Shown here: positions 35,365-47,800 of the stretch, piece after piece | Layout: every line of letters starts with the position of its first letter | Position numbering within the stretch: the stretch's first letter is position 1 | Assembly: GCA_003024785.1 (NCBI GenBank) | Contig: PUQB01000001.1 | Span: 2,471,431-2,535,430, forward strand | DNA from: Selaginella tamariscina | Taxonomy: Eukaryota > Streptophyta > Lycopodiopsida > Selaginellales > Selaginellaceae | Length of the DNA: 64,000 bases | Direction: 5' to 3' | The notes under the pieces: model-generated | Told to the model about the DNA's origin: nothing | The model's input: the letters and a program-made list of their open reading frames with translations, nothing else | The model's database searches: none | Translations under genes and position numbers: made by a program

Positions 35365-35520
35365 ATATGCATAAGTGTTGTAAAGTTTTGATTATAGACC
35401 TGCTAACATTATATTTTAAAATTGTCTTGGAGTTAGAACTTATTACACCTGTGTCAAAATATTAAAATTAATAAATGAATTTTAAAACATTAAATGTTTT
35501 AAGAAAATATGTTCTGACAT
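35365..35520 (+). repeat. Copy of the BTB upstream flank
   Basis: Parallels 13505-13640 in the same orientation (GTTGTAAAGTTTTGATTAT, then TGTCTTGGAGTTAGAACTTA, then TTAAATGTTTTAAGAAAATA). No BTB exon follows it. From 35520 to 36080 there is only AT-rich sequence without a gene. Confidence 0.75.
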
Positions 35521-36084
35521 TAAGCCATTTGTTTTTCAACCCTAACTTAAACCTAAAACCCAGACAGCCAGGGTACATCCACGTCGATCAGTCCTTCGAT
35601 TTCAAAGTTATTTCTAGGCAGTTTCTGTTTTCTAGCTTGATTCACTTATTCATGGATTTTCTGGCTCATTTTTTCAGCTAGCTTCGAATTTCATGTTTTT
35701 AGTCTAAATCATAAATAAATATACACTTATATCCACTATATAGTAATCATACACATAATGAATAATTATAATTTTTTTAAATATTAAAAAACAAACTTAC
35801 CTAAAATTGAACAGCCACTTAAAATATAGCAGGTATAGCTCTCCAACCTTGAGGCCCTGTTTTTGCCATTTACCGTGAAGAACGGATGATTTTATAATAT
35901 GCCCTTCAAATGTTGGTAAAAAATATAAAAATCCTTGTAGTTTATGTCTAGGAATACAGTACTCCAGCAAGCATACACACTATGTGTGGTGTGTAAAACA
36001 AGTAATTTACTTGGACATCTTAAATATTATCATTAAGTTATAATTATTATAAATTTGATTTATACATTTGCATCGTACTGACAA

Positions 36085-36480
36085 AAGAGAAAAAAGCTTT
36101 CCAGTTTTCACACTGCATGTTATTGATAATAATTGGCATCTAAAGAAATGTAAAAAATAAAATGCATGTCTGTCCATTATGAAACTCTTACTCGAAAAAG
36201 CTTTCAACATTCTGTCTCCGTGTTTTTTTTACTGAATGTTGATCAACACGACACAATGGCTTCTACTACTATTGCAGTTCATGTCTGAACTTATTGAGAA
36301 AATACAACCGTGTAGATATATGTGTGTATGTCCGTGCATATGTGAGCGTGGGTGTGAAAGGATACGAGTTGCACAACAGCCCTGTTTGATATTCCCACCT
36401 GCATTGCCCAAGGTGCATTAAATTTCAGTACCTGTACGAGCTCCATCAATTCTTGCTCCGTTTGAACATAAACCTGCACA
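36085..36480 (-). pseudogene. Kinesin motor-domain fragment (four exons)
   Basis: A copy of the kinesin region 10570-11015 with the intron between 10590 and 10690 shortened. On the minus strand it holds [14 protein letters not shown], then GISNRAV, then [16 protein letters not shown], then the first bases of KTGKLF. It lacks the P-loop and everything downstream of the switch II start. The exon before NSSRSH carries a small deletion. It lies 281 bp upstream of the REase-kinase gene. Confidence 0.9.
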
Positions 36481-36760
36481 AACAACATACAATTGTTATC
36501 AGACTGCCACATCATTGATGAGATCCGTCCAGGAGAACACGCTGAGATGGCATTCTATCGAAGATCATCCTTCTTTGCCCATTCTTTGCATTGCCCCAGG
36601 ATAAGGAGCACGGCACTGCAATGATCCATCCTGTCGAATGCTTGTCGTGTGGAGTTTGCTCCTCACACAAGAGATTCATGGAGTGAGTAGCAGCCCTCTC
36701 GTCCAAGTTGGAAGAACCCTAAAAGATTTCAAAATTTTGTGAAGAACCTGGTTTTGGGCA

Positions 36761-38488
36761 ATGGCGAATGAGGAGGGAGGAGCTTGGAGCGTCGTGGAGC
36801 GACTGGTTCGTGAGTCCGGCACTGGGTGTGTAGCGCTAATGGTGTGCGCCCCTGGGTGGAATTCAAGGACGCTTATGCAGAGTGGCTGAAGTCCAATCCA
36901 CCCACAGAGCAGGCAAAGGAGGACCTTGAGGAGGAGCTGGAAATTGCTAGCAATCTCAAACTATTTCTCTGGTGTGCTGCCCAAAAGTTCCTTCAGTCTG
37001 AGGAGATTACTTACTGCTTCAGAACCGACACAATCGGCCAGCCGGACCTATTTGTCAAGGACGCCACAGGCAATCGGCCTCTTATCGTTGGGATTGTGGA
37101 CTTCCATCATGCTGTAGAAGACGTTGTAAGGTCTGGCTGTGTTTCCTTTTTCTTTGCACACTCATTCAAGTGTTACAGGAGGCTTTTCACATACATGCTG
37201 ATCACCGGTGCTTCCTTTGGCGTTCTGATGGATGGTGGATCCATCCGGTATGCCAAGATAAGTAAAGGACACACGCTACTTTCCGCTCCACTTTCATCAT
37301 GGTGGGCACTCAGTTTTGTGCTTCAGCTCGCAAGAGACGAACCCCAGCTGTCGATTGGAGATTACTCGCTAAGCTTAAGCAAGCTCGCACCCAGGACTTC
37401 CCATGTGGTGGAAAGCTTCAAGTCCATAGCTAAAAAACACAGGTCATATCATTCAGGTGCAATTATTCATGGCATGGAGAATCTCAGCTTTGGAGACTTG
37501 GAGGATGTCTCTTGCAAGTGGCCGAGAGACACTGATTCATCCGTCATCTCCGCCAAGTACAAGCATCAGCCGGTGGTTCTCAAGGTGCGGGACTTGACTA
37601 CTCCCTGGTTTCTGGACGTGGAGACGAACCTCCGGAAGGTCATCACCGAGGTGGACACGTACAAGACGCTTGACAAACTGCAGGGCGTATGGGTACCGCG
37701 CCTCATCTCGTGGGGTTTCCTGTGTGGGACAATGTTCGCCTACGTGATGATCAGCGACGAAGGTTGTCTTCGTCCTCTCAGTAGCTACTTCACGTTCAGC
37801 GTGCGATGCATGCAAGCAGCACTTGCTCCTGCCCATGAGGCTCTTGCCAAGATTCACGCCAGGGGTCTCATCCACGGGGACTTGTCGCTCTCAAGATCCT
37901 CCTCAGAAGAGGAAGCAGCAGCAGCAGCAGCCAGTCTTCCTGGGTTAAGATCATTGGCTTCTCCTCTGCCTCCTACGTCGGCCCCAAGGAGATCCAAGTT
38001 GCTGCAGCAATGGAGATGGCTAAGCTTCAGCAATGTTTCCAGGAGGTGTTGGTGTTAGTTCGGGCGGAGGAGGCCATGGCAGTGAATCGCTTCCTCCTTG
38101 CTTTGCAGAAGAGCTCGTCGATTGTCCACAAGTTCCCCAAGATTCGTGATCTTCTCAACGCGTGCGTGTGTCTATATGTTCCTGATGCAATCAATCGTTA
38201 CATGTGTGCTTCATTTTCAGGTTGGGTGCCAACCTGCAAGGAGATGACGAGTCGTCACCCAAGACGGACGAAGCATCTGATTCGTAAGCTCACGTCTCTT
38301 CTCCTGCCATGTTCATCTGTTTTGATCCGTGTTTTCAGGTTGTCTCCCTACTTCAAAGAGTACGTGATGGTCGATGTGTTGACACACTGGTCGACACCCC
38401 GAAGCTCCTTGAAGAGGACCCTCGCTTCGATGGGCTCATGAGGTTCCTGGCAGAAAGGAGGCAACAGAGTAGTTCAGATGGAGTGTAA
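36761..38488 (+). CDS. REase-like plus protein kinase-like fusion protein
   Basis: Starts at 36761 (MANEEGGAWSVVERLV). Residues about 90-150 look like a PD-(D/E)XK nuclease fold, with QPDLFVKD, then the strand VGIVDF where a catalytic E-x-K would be expected, then YMLITGASFGVLMDG across a 48-bp intron (37131-37178). A kinase-like domain follows: VVLKVRDL (Lys), ITEVDTYKTL (Glu), then HARGLIHGDLSL. The Asp of the usual DFG is not evident (WVKIIGFSSAS). REase-kinase fusions are known among Crinkler-like proteins, but I infer this only from the motifs. Frame breaks of one base occur at about 36825 (a run of G), about 37890 (after HGDLSL the protein resumes as KILLRR in another frame) and possibly at the 38282-38340 intron. 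The last exon ends EEDPRFDGLMRFLAERR. The catalytic residues look degenerate, so it may be a pseudoenzyme. Confidence 0.6.
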
Positions 38489-39564
38489 CTGTGTTGCATA
38501 TAGACACAGAATTCATAACATTAGAAAGTCATGAAAAAAAACATGAAAAGCGGAGATATGATCGTGATCGGTTCTATAAGTAGTGCTTCCCGAAAGGAAA
38601 GAACACCATTGACAAGGGTCCGCACATAGTCAACGAGTGTATTTCTGAACCTGTATTTTAGAAAAACATGTTGAACATCCTGCTCCAGTCTGCTTTTTGT
38701 TCAGCAACGTCCAGAAGAGAACTTGTCGTCTCCTTTCATCTCGCACCACAACCAATTGCATGCAAAACACCGGTTAATTACTAAATAATGTATACTTTTT
38801 ATTTTAATGATTTTATTATTTGCTTCCATTTAAAAATAAACAAATAAGAATTTAAATTATTATTTTTTATTTATTTTTCTTACTAAATACCCAAGACTCG
38901 GGTCGTAACGAAGTGGTCAAACAGAAAACAAGTATATGAATTTGTTTTAGATGTACAAACACACTACGTGTATGTATTATAAGTTAATGATAATATTTGA
39001 TTTTGATGTACGAGTAAAAATTACTAGTTTTACACACACATATTGTTTGATCGTCCGCAATAAACATGAAGTAATAGCTAATACATATGTAATGTATTAT
39101 TCTAATGCATAATGTGTGTGTGCGTCTCTCGCTTTCTATGTATGTATGCACGTATGTTTGTGTGTCTTTGTATACGTGTGTATGCTTGTTGTATTGCCAA
39201 ATATTCTTTAAACTGATGGAATGGGACATTAATGTTCTTTTATTTTTTACAGTATATTACTATTAAAACCTCTGTAATTGATCCTATACAGGTAATTTTT
39301 TCTCGCACATCAAATCTAATAAATTTGATTATACATTTGCAAATACACACACACACACACACACACATATTTTAATATATTGTTATTTATCCTATACAAG
39401 CATGAAATTATACGTGGTGAGAGGATACGACATCAATTATATGAAAGTGTGAATTTGAATTTAAATAGACTACAGAGTTATGTGTGTGTGTCTATCTATC
39501 TATCTATCTATATTTTGCGGATTGAAAAACCAACATGTTCCAACGGGTTACTCATTAAAGAATA
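38489..39564. other. 3' flank of the third BTB copy, left of the MULE
   Basis: From about 38760 the sequence parallels the BTB 3' flank at 29660-29880 and 15570-15640. It is continuous with 48507 onward across the MULE insertion. It contains a CA run (39344-39366) and a TATC run (39492-39512). No gene. Confidence 0.7.
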
Positions 39565-39826
39565 ACTTTTATTGCGCCTCGGCGAAAAGGATCAGGAGGC
39601 TTCGTGTTATTCTAGTATATTCGCAGATATTCTAGGTATATTCTAGCATATTCTAGAATATTCTCAAGAATATTCTAGAATATATAAGCTTTTTTAATAT
39701 GCCGACTGGCTTAATATTTGCCGACCAACAAATAAATTATTTAAATTTTTAGAAATTTTTTTGAATATACTTTATAAAAAAGTTCAATAAGTTACTATTC
39801 AAACAAATCATTTTGATGTAAACCAT

Positions 39827-42800
39827 TTATCCTTGTAACACTGGTGGGTCATGAACTCTGCTGCAATTCATCAGCAAACGGTGGACCTCCATCTCACTGA
39901 GCGATCGCCTTTGTAAAAAATATGTGACGTCTGGGTTCAAGCCAAGCACACGACTGTAGACAAAATACATGTGTATACATAGTCTCCAACTTTTGCTCTT
40001 TTGAAAGGTAGAACAACTGCATGTAGGATAAGTATTAATAGTCACCTTTGCAGAGTCATTTCCTGCCGACACAATAAAAACCTCCTTCCGTCTTCTAACT
40101 GTCACTTCAACATTTCTCACACGACCTAAAAACGTCTTAGCCTTGCGGAAATTCTTCTCTTGTTCCTTAAACATTTTTGTTGGAGTTCGGACCATGCGTC
40201 CTTCGAAAGGTGGAATTGTTGTAGATCCAACTCCACGTGGTGGCGATGGTGTTATGTCCTTCTAACCCTCATCTACTCTTCCTGCCATCCCCTGTAAACC
40301 TTTCAGAACAAAGCCTGCATCCTGTAGTTCTCTGATCTCCTCACTTGTCAGCTTCGTTTCCTTGAGCACAGGCCAAACTGTTGATGGTGTTGGAACTCTT
40401 GTCTGAAGAATTTTGCCATTTGGCCGCGTGAAACACCCTGAATCTTTTGGGTAGAACCACATCATCTGTTGTACATACTCCTCATTCCCCAAGGCATCAC
40501 TGTACATTTGTTTTCCATAGAATCCTGGTGCTGACACTCTGCTGGGATAACCGATTGGTTTTCCACACAGAGCAATTCCTTCCTAATTCATCCCCAAACA
40601 CTTAACCTTAGTGGATGCTCTGATTCGTCTAATGGCCCACTTTGTTTGTGCAATCTCTCTCTCCAAAACCTCTTCGAACCTTAACCTCTTTCTCCTGTTG
40701 TTTTGGACCACCCGCTTTGTGTACTCTACATCATGTCTATGTGAACGTCGAGCATCAGACTGTTCTGTTCCTATAACTGTTCTCCTAACAGTTTGCACTC
40801 GAACGTTAGTGGTACTCGTGAACTCCGGGCTGGTCAAGTGTTCCTCGTCTTCCACTAGATTGATAATTGCTGTTGGAGATACACTTTTCCCCTCAGAGAG
40901 TTTGCATTGCACTCGTTTCAACAGAGTTTCCTTCGAAGGACCTGACCCTGTATACCTCCCTTCTATTGCCACTTTCACCTTCGCACTTTGCATAATTGCA
41001 TCGGTGAGGTCTAACATTGTCGCCTTCAGCAGTGGTACTCTTTTAGCCAATCTTGCTCTTCTTGCTCTCGCGTGAATCACTTCAGCATTGTTTGTAGTTG
41101 GAACGCTCGCGAGTCCTTCTTCTGTCATGTCTCCCAGTTCCGCCATGGAGATGTGGTCCTCATGCCTGATCCACCAAGATAGCCATGTCTTCAAAGCACG
41201 AATGTTTGACGCTCGTCCTTCCCAAAAAGACTCAAGAATTGCTAGTTGTTCTTTCTTAGATTGTTCATTTAGTGCTAGGCACGAGCAAGCTTCATGTGTT
41301 CTTCGCGATGTTCTTTTGCGATCCATTTCTTTGTCACCTGACGCAATCTCATCCGACATGAAACCAGCAAAGTTGACATTCTCCAAACCCTGTTTCTTAC
41401 AAACCTTTAGCATTGTGTTCAAGAACTTCAGCACTGCAACATTATCTTCGTGGCACATATCTGCATAAGCTATAGTCACCATGGATTTGACACTGTAAGA
41501 GAGCATTAGATAACAAAGATTAAAAAGTGATATGAAGAGTTCTTACAATGGGTCATAAAGGTGTATTCCAATTGTCGCCCAGTCTGGTATACGGTGCGTG
41601 TGGTCCAGAACAACCCATTGATCATGAAGGTCTCCTCCACTTTGACACCTTCTGATGTAGTCAACTCCTGAACTTGGTTCCTCAACTGTCATTTTGAAGA
41701 TCAGAGGCTGCTCCTCAGCACCATGCAGTTCCATCCCTGGAACACGTATGACGTGAATGAAAGGTATTGGCAACTTTGTCTTCAGCTCCAGAAGACCCTC
41801 GTAACCCTCTCTAAAGTGTGTCTCCTTCTGTCTTGATTGTGTAATACAATCCCAAGTCCTAAAGAAAAGGTCACGTCCATGTGTAGAGATCTAAAGAAAA
41901 ATACCTTTGATGGTTTGTTACAGGTTCAAGTTTTGAGAGTAAACCAGTGTACGAGACTTCTCCTTCTTCCTTGAAAGTTCTTCAAAGATGAGCTCACACG
42001 TAGTTTGAAACTCAATCACTTGTTGATTGGTTCACGGACTGCTCTTTACCACGTTGCTGACACTAGATCTGGCATGCTGAACGTTTGAAGCTGACACTGA
42101 GGGGCTGACTGGATGCTGATGAACACCTCTGTGAATGAACAACCTTGTAAAAGAAATGTCGTCTAGAAGAATGTAGTACACATAAGCCGGACAAGTGTGC
42201 ACTGTCACGACCTGATACAGAATACAGGATTCCGGATACAGGACATGGGTTGCAGGACTTTCCTACAGGATTCCGGATACAGGATATGGGTTGCAGGATT
42301 TTCCTACAGGATACTCCTACCAGGATTCCGGACACAGGATTCGGTTGCCTACAGGATATGCCACAGGATATGCCTAGAGGATAAGGGACATGTGGACTCA
42401 TCTTAGCCTCTGCATGCATGCAATCACTTTTGCATGCATGCAACCACTTTTGCATGCATGCCTAGATTAGCTCTTGGAGTTGTGAGCATAAAAGCTCCGA
42501 CCTAATTGTTGTACAATCAATTACTATCAACACCAGTCTTACTACGATCAATCTTGTCTTGTCTTGTTTCCTGTCCTGTTCCTGTCTCGCTCCTATTTCC
42601 TGTCCTGTTCCTGGATCCTGTCCTGCTCCGGGATCCTGTCTTGTTCCTGTTTTGCTCCCGGATCCTATCCTGTGCTTTCCTGTCTTGCTCCCAGATCCTA
42701 TCCTAATCCTGTCCTACTCCTAGATCCGTCCTGTTCCTATTCCTGGTTCCTGTCCTGCTCTCGGTCCTGTTCCTAAGTCAAGCCTTCATGTCCTTGGAAT

Positions 42801-43509
42801 CCTGCTCTCTTCCTGTTTCCTGGATCGTGGCTTGACATGCACTAGCAATGGCTCCTCTCCACAATGCTTACATTTCATGCCTATTACTTTGCCTGTCTCA
42901 GTTGTCTTTGCCTTCTCCACAGCACCCTTGAAGTGACATTCATTTGCTTTCTTCTCAAAAGCCAAGTAGGGGCAGGTAGGATTGATGCATTTGAGATGTC
43001 CGACACATGAACTTCAACTGACTCACGCCGGAACATGCCAGTGTGTTGTGCTCGAGTGTGTCCAATGGTAGCAGCCATCCTTGCAATTCATCTCTAAGTA
43101 CTTCTCTATGCTTTCTTTCTTTGGAGGAAGTTCATAAATGACATTTTCATTGTATATTTGCGGTAGTTCAGAGACTCGTTTAACTTCAGACGAACCAATG
43201 AGATCCTTCCCTATCTTACATTTGGAAGACACACCAGCATGGATTCCTCACGCTCCTTTGTCCGCAACCTGAACAATGGTCCTTTAGCCGGGCACAATGT
43301 GTAAAAGACAAACTGGTTTGATGCAATGCCTTCTGGTAACAACTCCACATCTTCTCCAGAACTCGCAGAAACTGACATCGAACCACATGTATATTGAACC
43401 AACAAGGAATGTTGAAAGCAGAGTGAAGATCATATTCAAACACAAAAGCATTTCCATCTTCATCGACTGGGAAATCTTTGTTAATGCCTTCATAGGTAAC
43501 TCTGGCCAT
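39827..43509 (-). pseudogene. MULE transposase with SWIM zinc finger
   Basis: Reading from 43509: an N-terminal region (MARVTYEGINKDFPVDEDG), then a Cys/His cluster (CHFKG, then MKCKHCGEEP). The solo LTR then interrupts the gene, followed by LFIHRGVHQHPV. The DDE-like core is WVVLDHTH, then WATIGIHLYDPL (41543-41640), then TIAYADMCHEDN and FAGFMSDEIAS (41340-41480). After about 300 residues the SWIM motif follows (CSCSTF, then CIHMYF, giving C-x-C and C-x-H) at about 39960-40010. The protein ends DPPVLQG at 39827. Likely introns lie near 41480-41540 and 41780-41920. Several one-base shifts (for example near 43090 and 43385) and a TAG near 40263 break it. SWIM fingers and this layout are typical of MULE transposases. 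The exact subfamily is unknown. Confidence 0.8.
42203..42837 (+). mobile_element. Solo LTR of the chromovirus family
   Basis: Same family as the LTRs at 25568 and 27064, starting TGTCACGACC and ending CTTGACA. The target duplication TGCAC lies at 42198-42202 and 42838-42842. It is longer (635 bp) because the GGATTCCGGATACAGG units, the TGCATGCATGCA units and the CCTGTCCTG units have extra copies. It is left by recombination between two LTRs and splits the MULE transposase gene. Confidence 0.95.
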
Positions 43510-43974
43510 AACAACGCAAGGAGAAAGCTCAGTGGTTTAGGAAAGCAAAGCAAAAGATTAAACACACTCTTGTTCGCCAAAAAAAATTATAATCGTTGAT
43601 AATAAATGTGAATACACTTTTGTATATAATTAATTCTACGTTACCCAGTTCACAGTGTTCTTAATGTTGTCTTCTCTAGTATCACCAATTTAATTTAATT
43701 ACTACCTTTTATGATTTGAAATATCTTCACCTTTATCAATTATTCACATATTTTAATATTAACCCCAAATATTAATGTCACATTTATTTCGTAGGGTTCA
43801 TTGTTTTCATTGCGGCTAGAGTTTTTTTGGTAGATAGAGTTTACTGTTTTCATTGCGGCTAGGGTTTTTTCTATCTCAGATCTGATATCTGAAATCTCCT
43901 CCAAGGGACTTGAGAGTAGCGGCGCCATCCATTTCGAGTCGATTCGTGCAGCGCCCAAGTAAATCAATTGAGAT
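43510..43974. other. 5' leader region of the MULE transposase
   Basis: AT-rich up to about 43750, then a short duplicated block (TAGAGTTTACTGTTTTCATTG-like, near 43795-43865). The minus-strand frame 43967-43740 is open, with an acidic N-terminus, but resembles nothing known. It may be a 5' exon or leader. Confidence 0.4.
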
Positions 43975-44790
43975 TTTTGTGCCGATTTAAATTGTCGGCA
44001 CCATCCTGCTCAGTCGGCGGCCACAAGATATGTGTAATTTCTTTATTTTATGATTTACGGCTCAAATAATTTATTTTTCAAAGTTAAAAGGGTCTTAGAA
44101 TTTGTGCCGTGTGAGAGAGACGGCACTATCCTGGTTCAATCGGTAGCCATAAGGTATTTTCAATTTGTTTATTTTTTGCTTTGCGGCTCAAGTATCCGTA
44201 TCACAATATTTTATTTTTCAGAGTTAATGGGTCTTCCCATTTGTGTCGGAATCCCAGAGATAAAGGGTCTTCCCATTTGTGCCGACTGAGAGTGACGACA
44301 CCTTCTTGCTTAGTCGGCAGCCACAAGGTATTTTCAATTTGTTTATTTTTTGCTTTGCAGCTCAAGTATCCATATCACAATGTTTTTTTTTTTTTTCAGA
44401 GTTAATGAGTCTTCCCATTTGTGTCGGAAGCCCAGAGATAAAGGGTCTTCCCATTTGTGCCAACTGAGAGTGACGGCACCATCCTGATTCAGTTGGCAAC
44501 CACAAGGTATTTTCAATTTGTTTATTTTTTGCTTTGCAGCTCAAGTATCCATTTCACAGATTTTTTTTTTCAAAGTTAATGGGTCTTCCCATTTGTGCCG
44601 TCTGAGAGGGACGGCACCATCCTAGCTCAGTCGGCATACTTCTTACATTATCTCTTCAGTGCTGTTTGAGAGGGTCGGCACCAACCTATCTCAGTCGGCA
44701 AGATTTGCTCTTTTACTTTTCTGTGCCGATTGAGAAGGTCAGCACCATCTAGCTTGAGTCGGCAGCCACAAGGTTAGTCATCTTTGATTT
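43975..44790 (+). repeat. Tandem array of exon-like units with inverted motifs
   Basis: Four to five units with a period of about 177 bp, the last spaced wider. Each has a T-rich tract ending TTTTCAG (or TTTTCAA), the text AGTTAATGGGTCTTCCCATT, then GTGCCGACTGAG facing CTCAGTCGGCA-type arms, then CACAAG followed by GTATTTTC. The borders look like splice acceptors and donors. The first unit is most decayed. The array ends at TTTCCAG just before the ATG of the ParB-methyltransferase gene, so the units could be alternative 5' noncoding exons. Confidence 0.85.
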
Positions 44791-44851
44791 TTATTTTTTA
44801 TTTTGTCTCCTAATCAATTGACTTGTGTGTTTGCTTTCCAGAGTTTACAAA

Positions 44852-47800
44852 ATGGTGAGAGCTTCAAAACGTCTACTAGAGACTGCGCCTGATGAAGAGC
44901 CACGGGAAGAGAAGAGGATATCGAAGCACAAGCAAGGCAAGAGAGGAGAACCATTTAATGTAGCAAAGGAGGATTCTCCAATGACTCAATCTAAAGTAGT
45001 ACCAATTGAGCAGGAGCAGCCTCCATCAACCATCACAAATTTCTTGGAGAGCTCGTCACAGTTGCCTCCTTCATCCGCTGAGGTTACAGTCCTGAACAAG
45101 CAAGTGCAGATGACAGAGGCAGTTGAAGCTAGCAAGGACGACTTGGAGGAGGCAGTCAGCAAAAAGAGAGGCCGCGGGAAAGCTGATCCAAAAGGCAAGA
45201 AGGTGAAGAGCGATAAGGAGCCGAAGGAGTTATACTTCCTGATGTGCCCATCTGTAAAATGCATTCGGACGAGGTGGTTTGACGAGTGAACCCAGAGGAC
45301 TTGGACAAGCTGGTGTCATTGTTGAAGAAGGCTGGTTATCTACGCAACACGGCCTTGTTCATTCTGTCCATCGGAGATCCACTCACTGCTGAGGAGCTAT
45401 CGGAGCTGTTGAAGGACACGGTTCAGTACGAGCAGCATCAATTTTTTGAGCAAGCTCTTACTCAGCCGGAGTACAAATAGTGGGCTTCGAGGCTCTCAAA
45501 CCGGAAGTTTAGCTGCTAGGACGGGAACCATAGGCTACAGGCTTTGCAAAAGCTCTATCGGGAGGATGCAGAGGACAACCAGTGATGTGCTATTCGCGAT
45601 CGAGTTTCATCTCCACGGAGAACCTCGACAATCTTCAACTGGTTTCGATGTTCCAATTGATAAACATGTGAGTATTTTCTTTTCTTTTCGTTAAGGGTCT
45701 AGATTTATAGTTTCATTGAACAGATCTTCAGCACCATCTATGGAAATAATGCTACCACATATTCTCCTCGCTGTAAAGGTGGTCTGCACTAGTACCGAAG
45801 GAACTCAGAAAATCCTCGAGTCACTCACGAAGGTTGATTGTCTTGAGGTGCGGAAGTGGAAGGAGAGTGCAATAGGAAAGACGGCTTGGCATCCTCTTCC
45901 AAACCTGATCTGCGCAAAGATCCTTTTCAAGGTAACCTCCAATTTGATTTATAGGAAAGAAGTCTTTAACTTATTCTATGTGCAAAACGAGATCGACAAT
46001 AATCTCAACAAAGCAGTCACCAGTGCTAAAGGCAATCCACAGCTTGAGCTGAACCTGAAGCAGCTAGTGTACAAGAAGCATGACAAGCGTATGCACAAGT
46101 TCCTCTCTATCATAGATCCAGAGTTGGGGGAGGAGTGGTTCCAGAAGGTGATGAACATCTCTCATAAGCAATGTCGTTAAATGGGCATTGAGAAGCTATA
46201 CGCGATGTCAAAGGCAAAGATTTCAAACATGCTGCGACTCCGATACTTGAACAAGCTCACTCGTCTCGAATCCAAGGCAGAACAACAAACACTTGGGCTA
46301 CCAGGCATGCAGGACAAAGAGTGGATCAAGTGGTTCACCTTGGACTTATATTGGAAGGCTGTGCGCGAGGAAGCCATTCAGATCCTTAAGGGGTTGCGAG
46401 AGGATGGTGAAGAAGTTGGAACAGATGTCGACTTTATGAGCTGGTTTGACGAGATGCAAACTCGGAGCGAGTGCCTGGTCTTTCAGCCCTTCCATGATTG
46501 CATACGGTTCACTTATTCGATGGAGCCAAATGAGTTTTTGGAGCTTGAGGAGTCTGCATGTCGGATGATATGGAGGTAAACTTTCATTCCAACATTGCTA
46601 TTGACTAACTTTGTGTTACAGGTTCATACTGGCGAAGAAAATGGCACCGTCTCAGATGATGAAGCTGTGGACAGATCATACAAACGAGCCTCACATGTGG
46701 TCGAAGAGCAGAGGAGCTCTAACACCGTTCAAACGGGAGCATGTTCCATTCTGGCTCGACTGTCCATCGCAACAGCCACCAGCTTGGGAGAGCTCACTAT
46801 TCGACGTGCATGGCAATGATCTTCCAGCGATTGTTTGGGAGCCGGACAAAGTAGAGGCTATCAAGAAGAGCAAGATGAAGAAGACGGTGCGGAAGACAAC
46901 TACACCTACAAAGGGATCGGAGCGGGACCAAGCTCTTCTACAGCACCTCCGTTGGCAATCGACTTTACAATCAATGAGGTGTAGCCACTTGTAACTAGTT
47001 TGGACATCAAGGATGACCTGATGACCTTCATCCCGACACTGGCTGCATCCCGTGGATCCTACGACCTGGCTGTGTGCGATATGGAGGAGATGAGTAGGTC
47101 TTTCTTCGAGTCGGGTGCTTCCCAGACAGAGGTGTACACCAAGCTCCGACAACAGGTTGACAAACTACATACGGCTGAGTCACAAACGGTGTTCTAGGAA
47201 GTGGTAGGTGAATACAGCTTCAACCTCATCATCCTCGACTTGCCCAATGAGCTTGTATATGGAGGTGCTAGCATCAACAAGGACATTGTGTAGCTAGATC
47301 CGGTGAAGTTTGAGGAGGCCTTGCAGTTCAGTGGAATGCACTTGGCAGCGAGTGGTTTCATGGTCGTCTTTGCGAGTTCTCCTTCTGTTTCGACAATGAT
47401 TCAGGCGGCGGCGGTAATCAACTTGGAGGTTGCAGGGACTTACAGCGTCTACTGTGCATGAGGTTGGGGATACCGTGACAAAATTAAGGTAAGCTAGCTA
47501 TTCAAGTTCAAGTTTAACTTGGTCTATGTTTTAGCCTTTATAATATATTCTTCTAGGATAGTTCAAAATCGGTGATGAGTGCATAGAATTGTCGACAAAG
47601 GCATCTAGACCGTCGGATTTATGCGTATCCTAACCTTTGAATTTCAACTTTCAACGGTAAAGATGTCATCTTCTTCGTTTCTTTCACCACGTGCGTCAGA
47701 GACAAGTGATGAATGGATGTAACATCAGACACAATCAATTTAATGAAGTGGGTGTCTCAGGTTCATCAGCACCATCATCACATTGCCGGAGCTCTTTCCA

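Noticed and set aside
36512-36706. Possible small gene upstream of the REase-kinase gene
   Set aside because: No conserved motif, no matching start context, and it most likely lies in the promoter or leader of the gene at 36761.
38018-38441. Separate gene with AALQKSSSIVHKF-type text after the kinase
   Set aside because: It reads naturally as the C-terminal continuation of the REase-kinase gene after a one-base frame shift near 37890.
40611-41468. Plus-strand frames opposite the MULE transposase
   Set aside because: The minus strand carries the MULE-like text (MSDEIAS, TTNNAEVIHAR). The plus frames are its antisense shadow.
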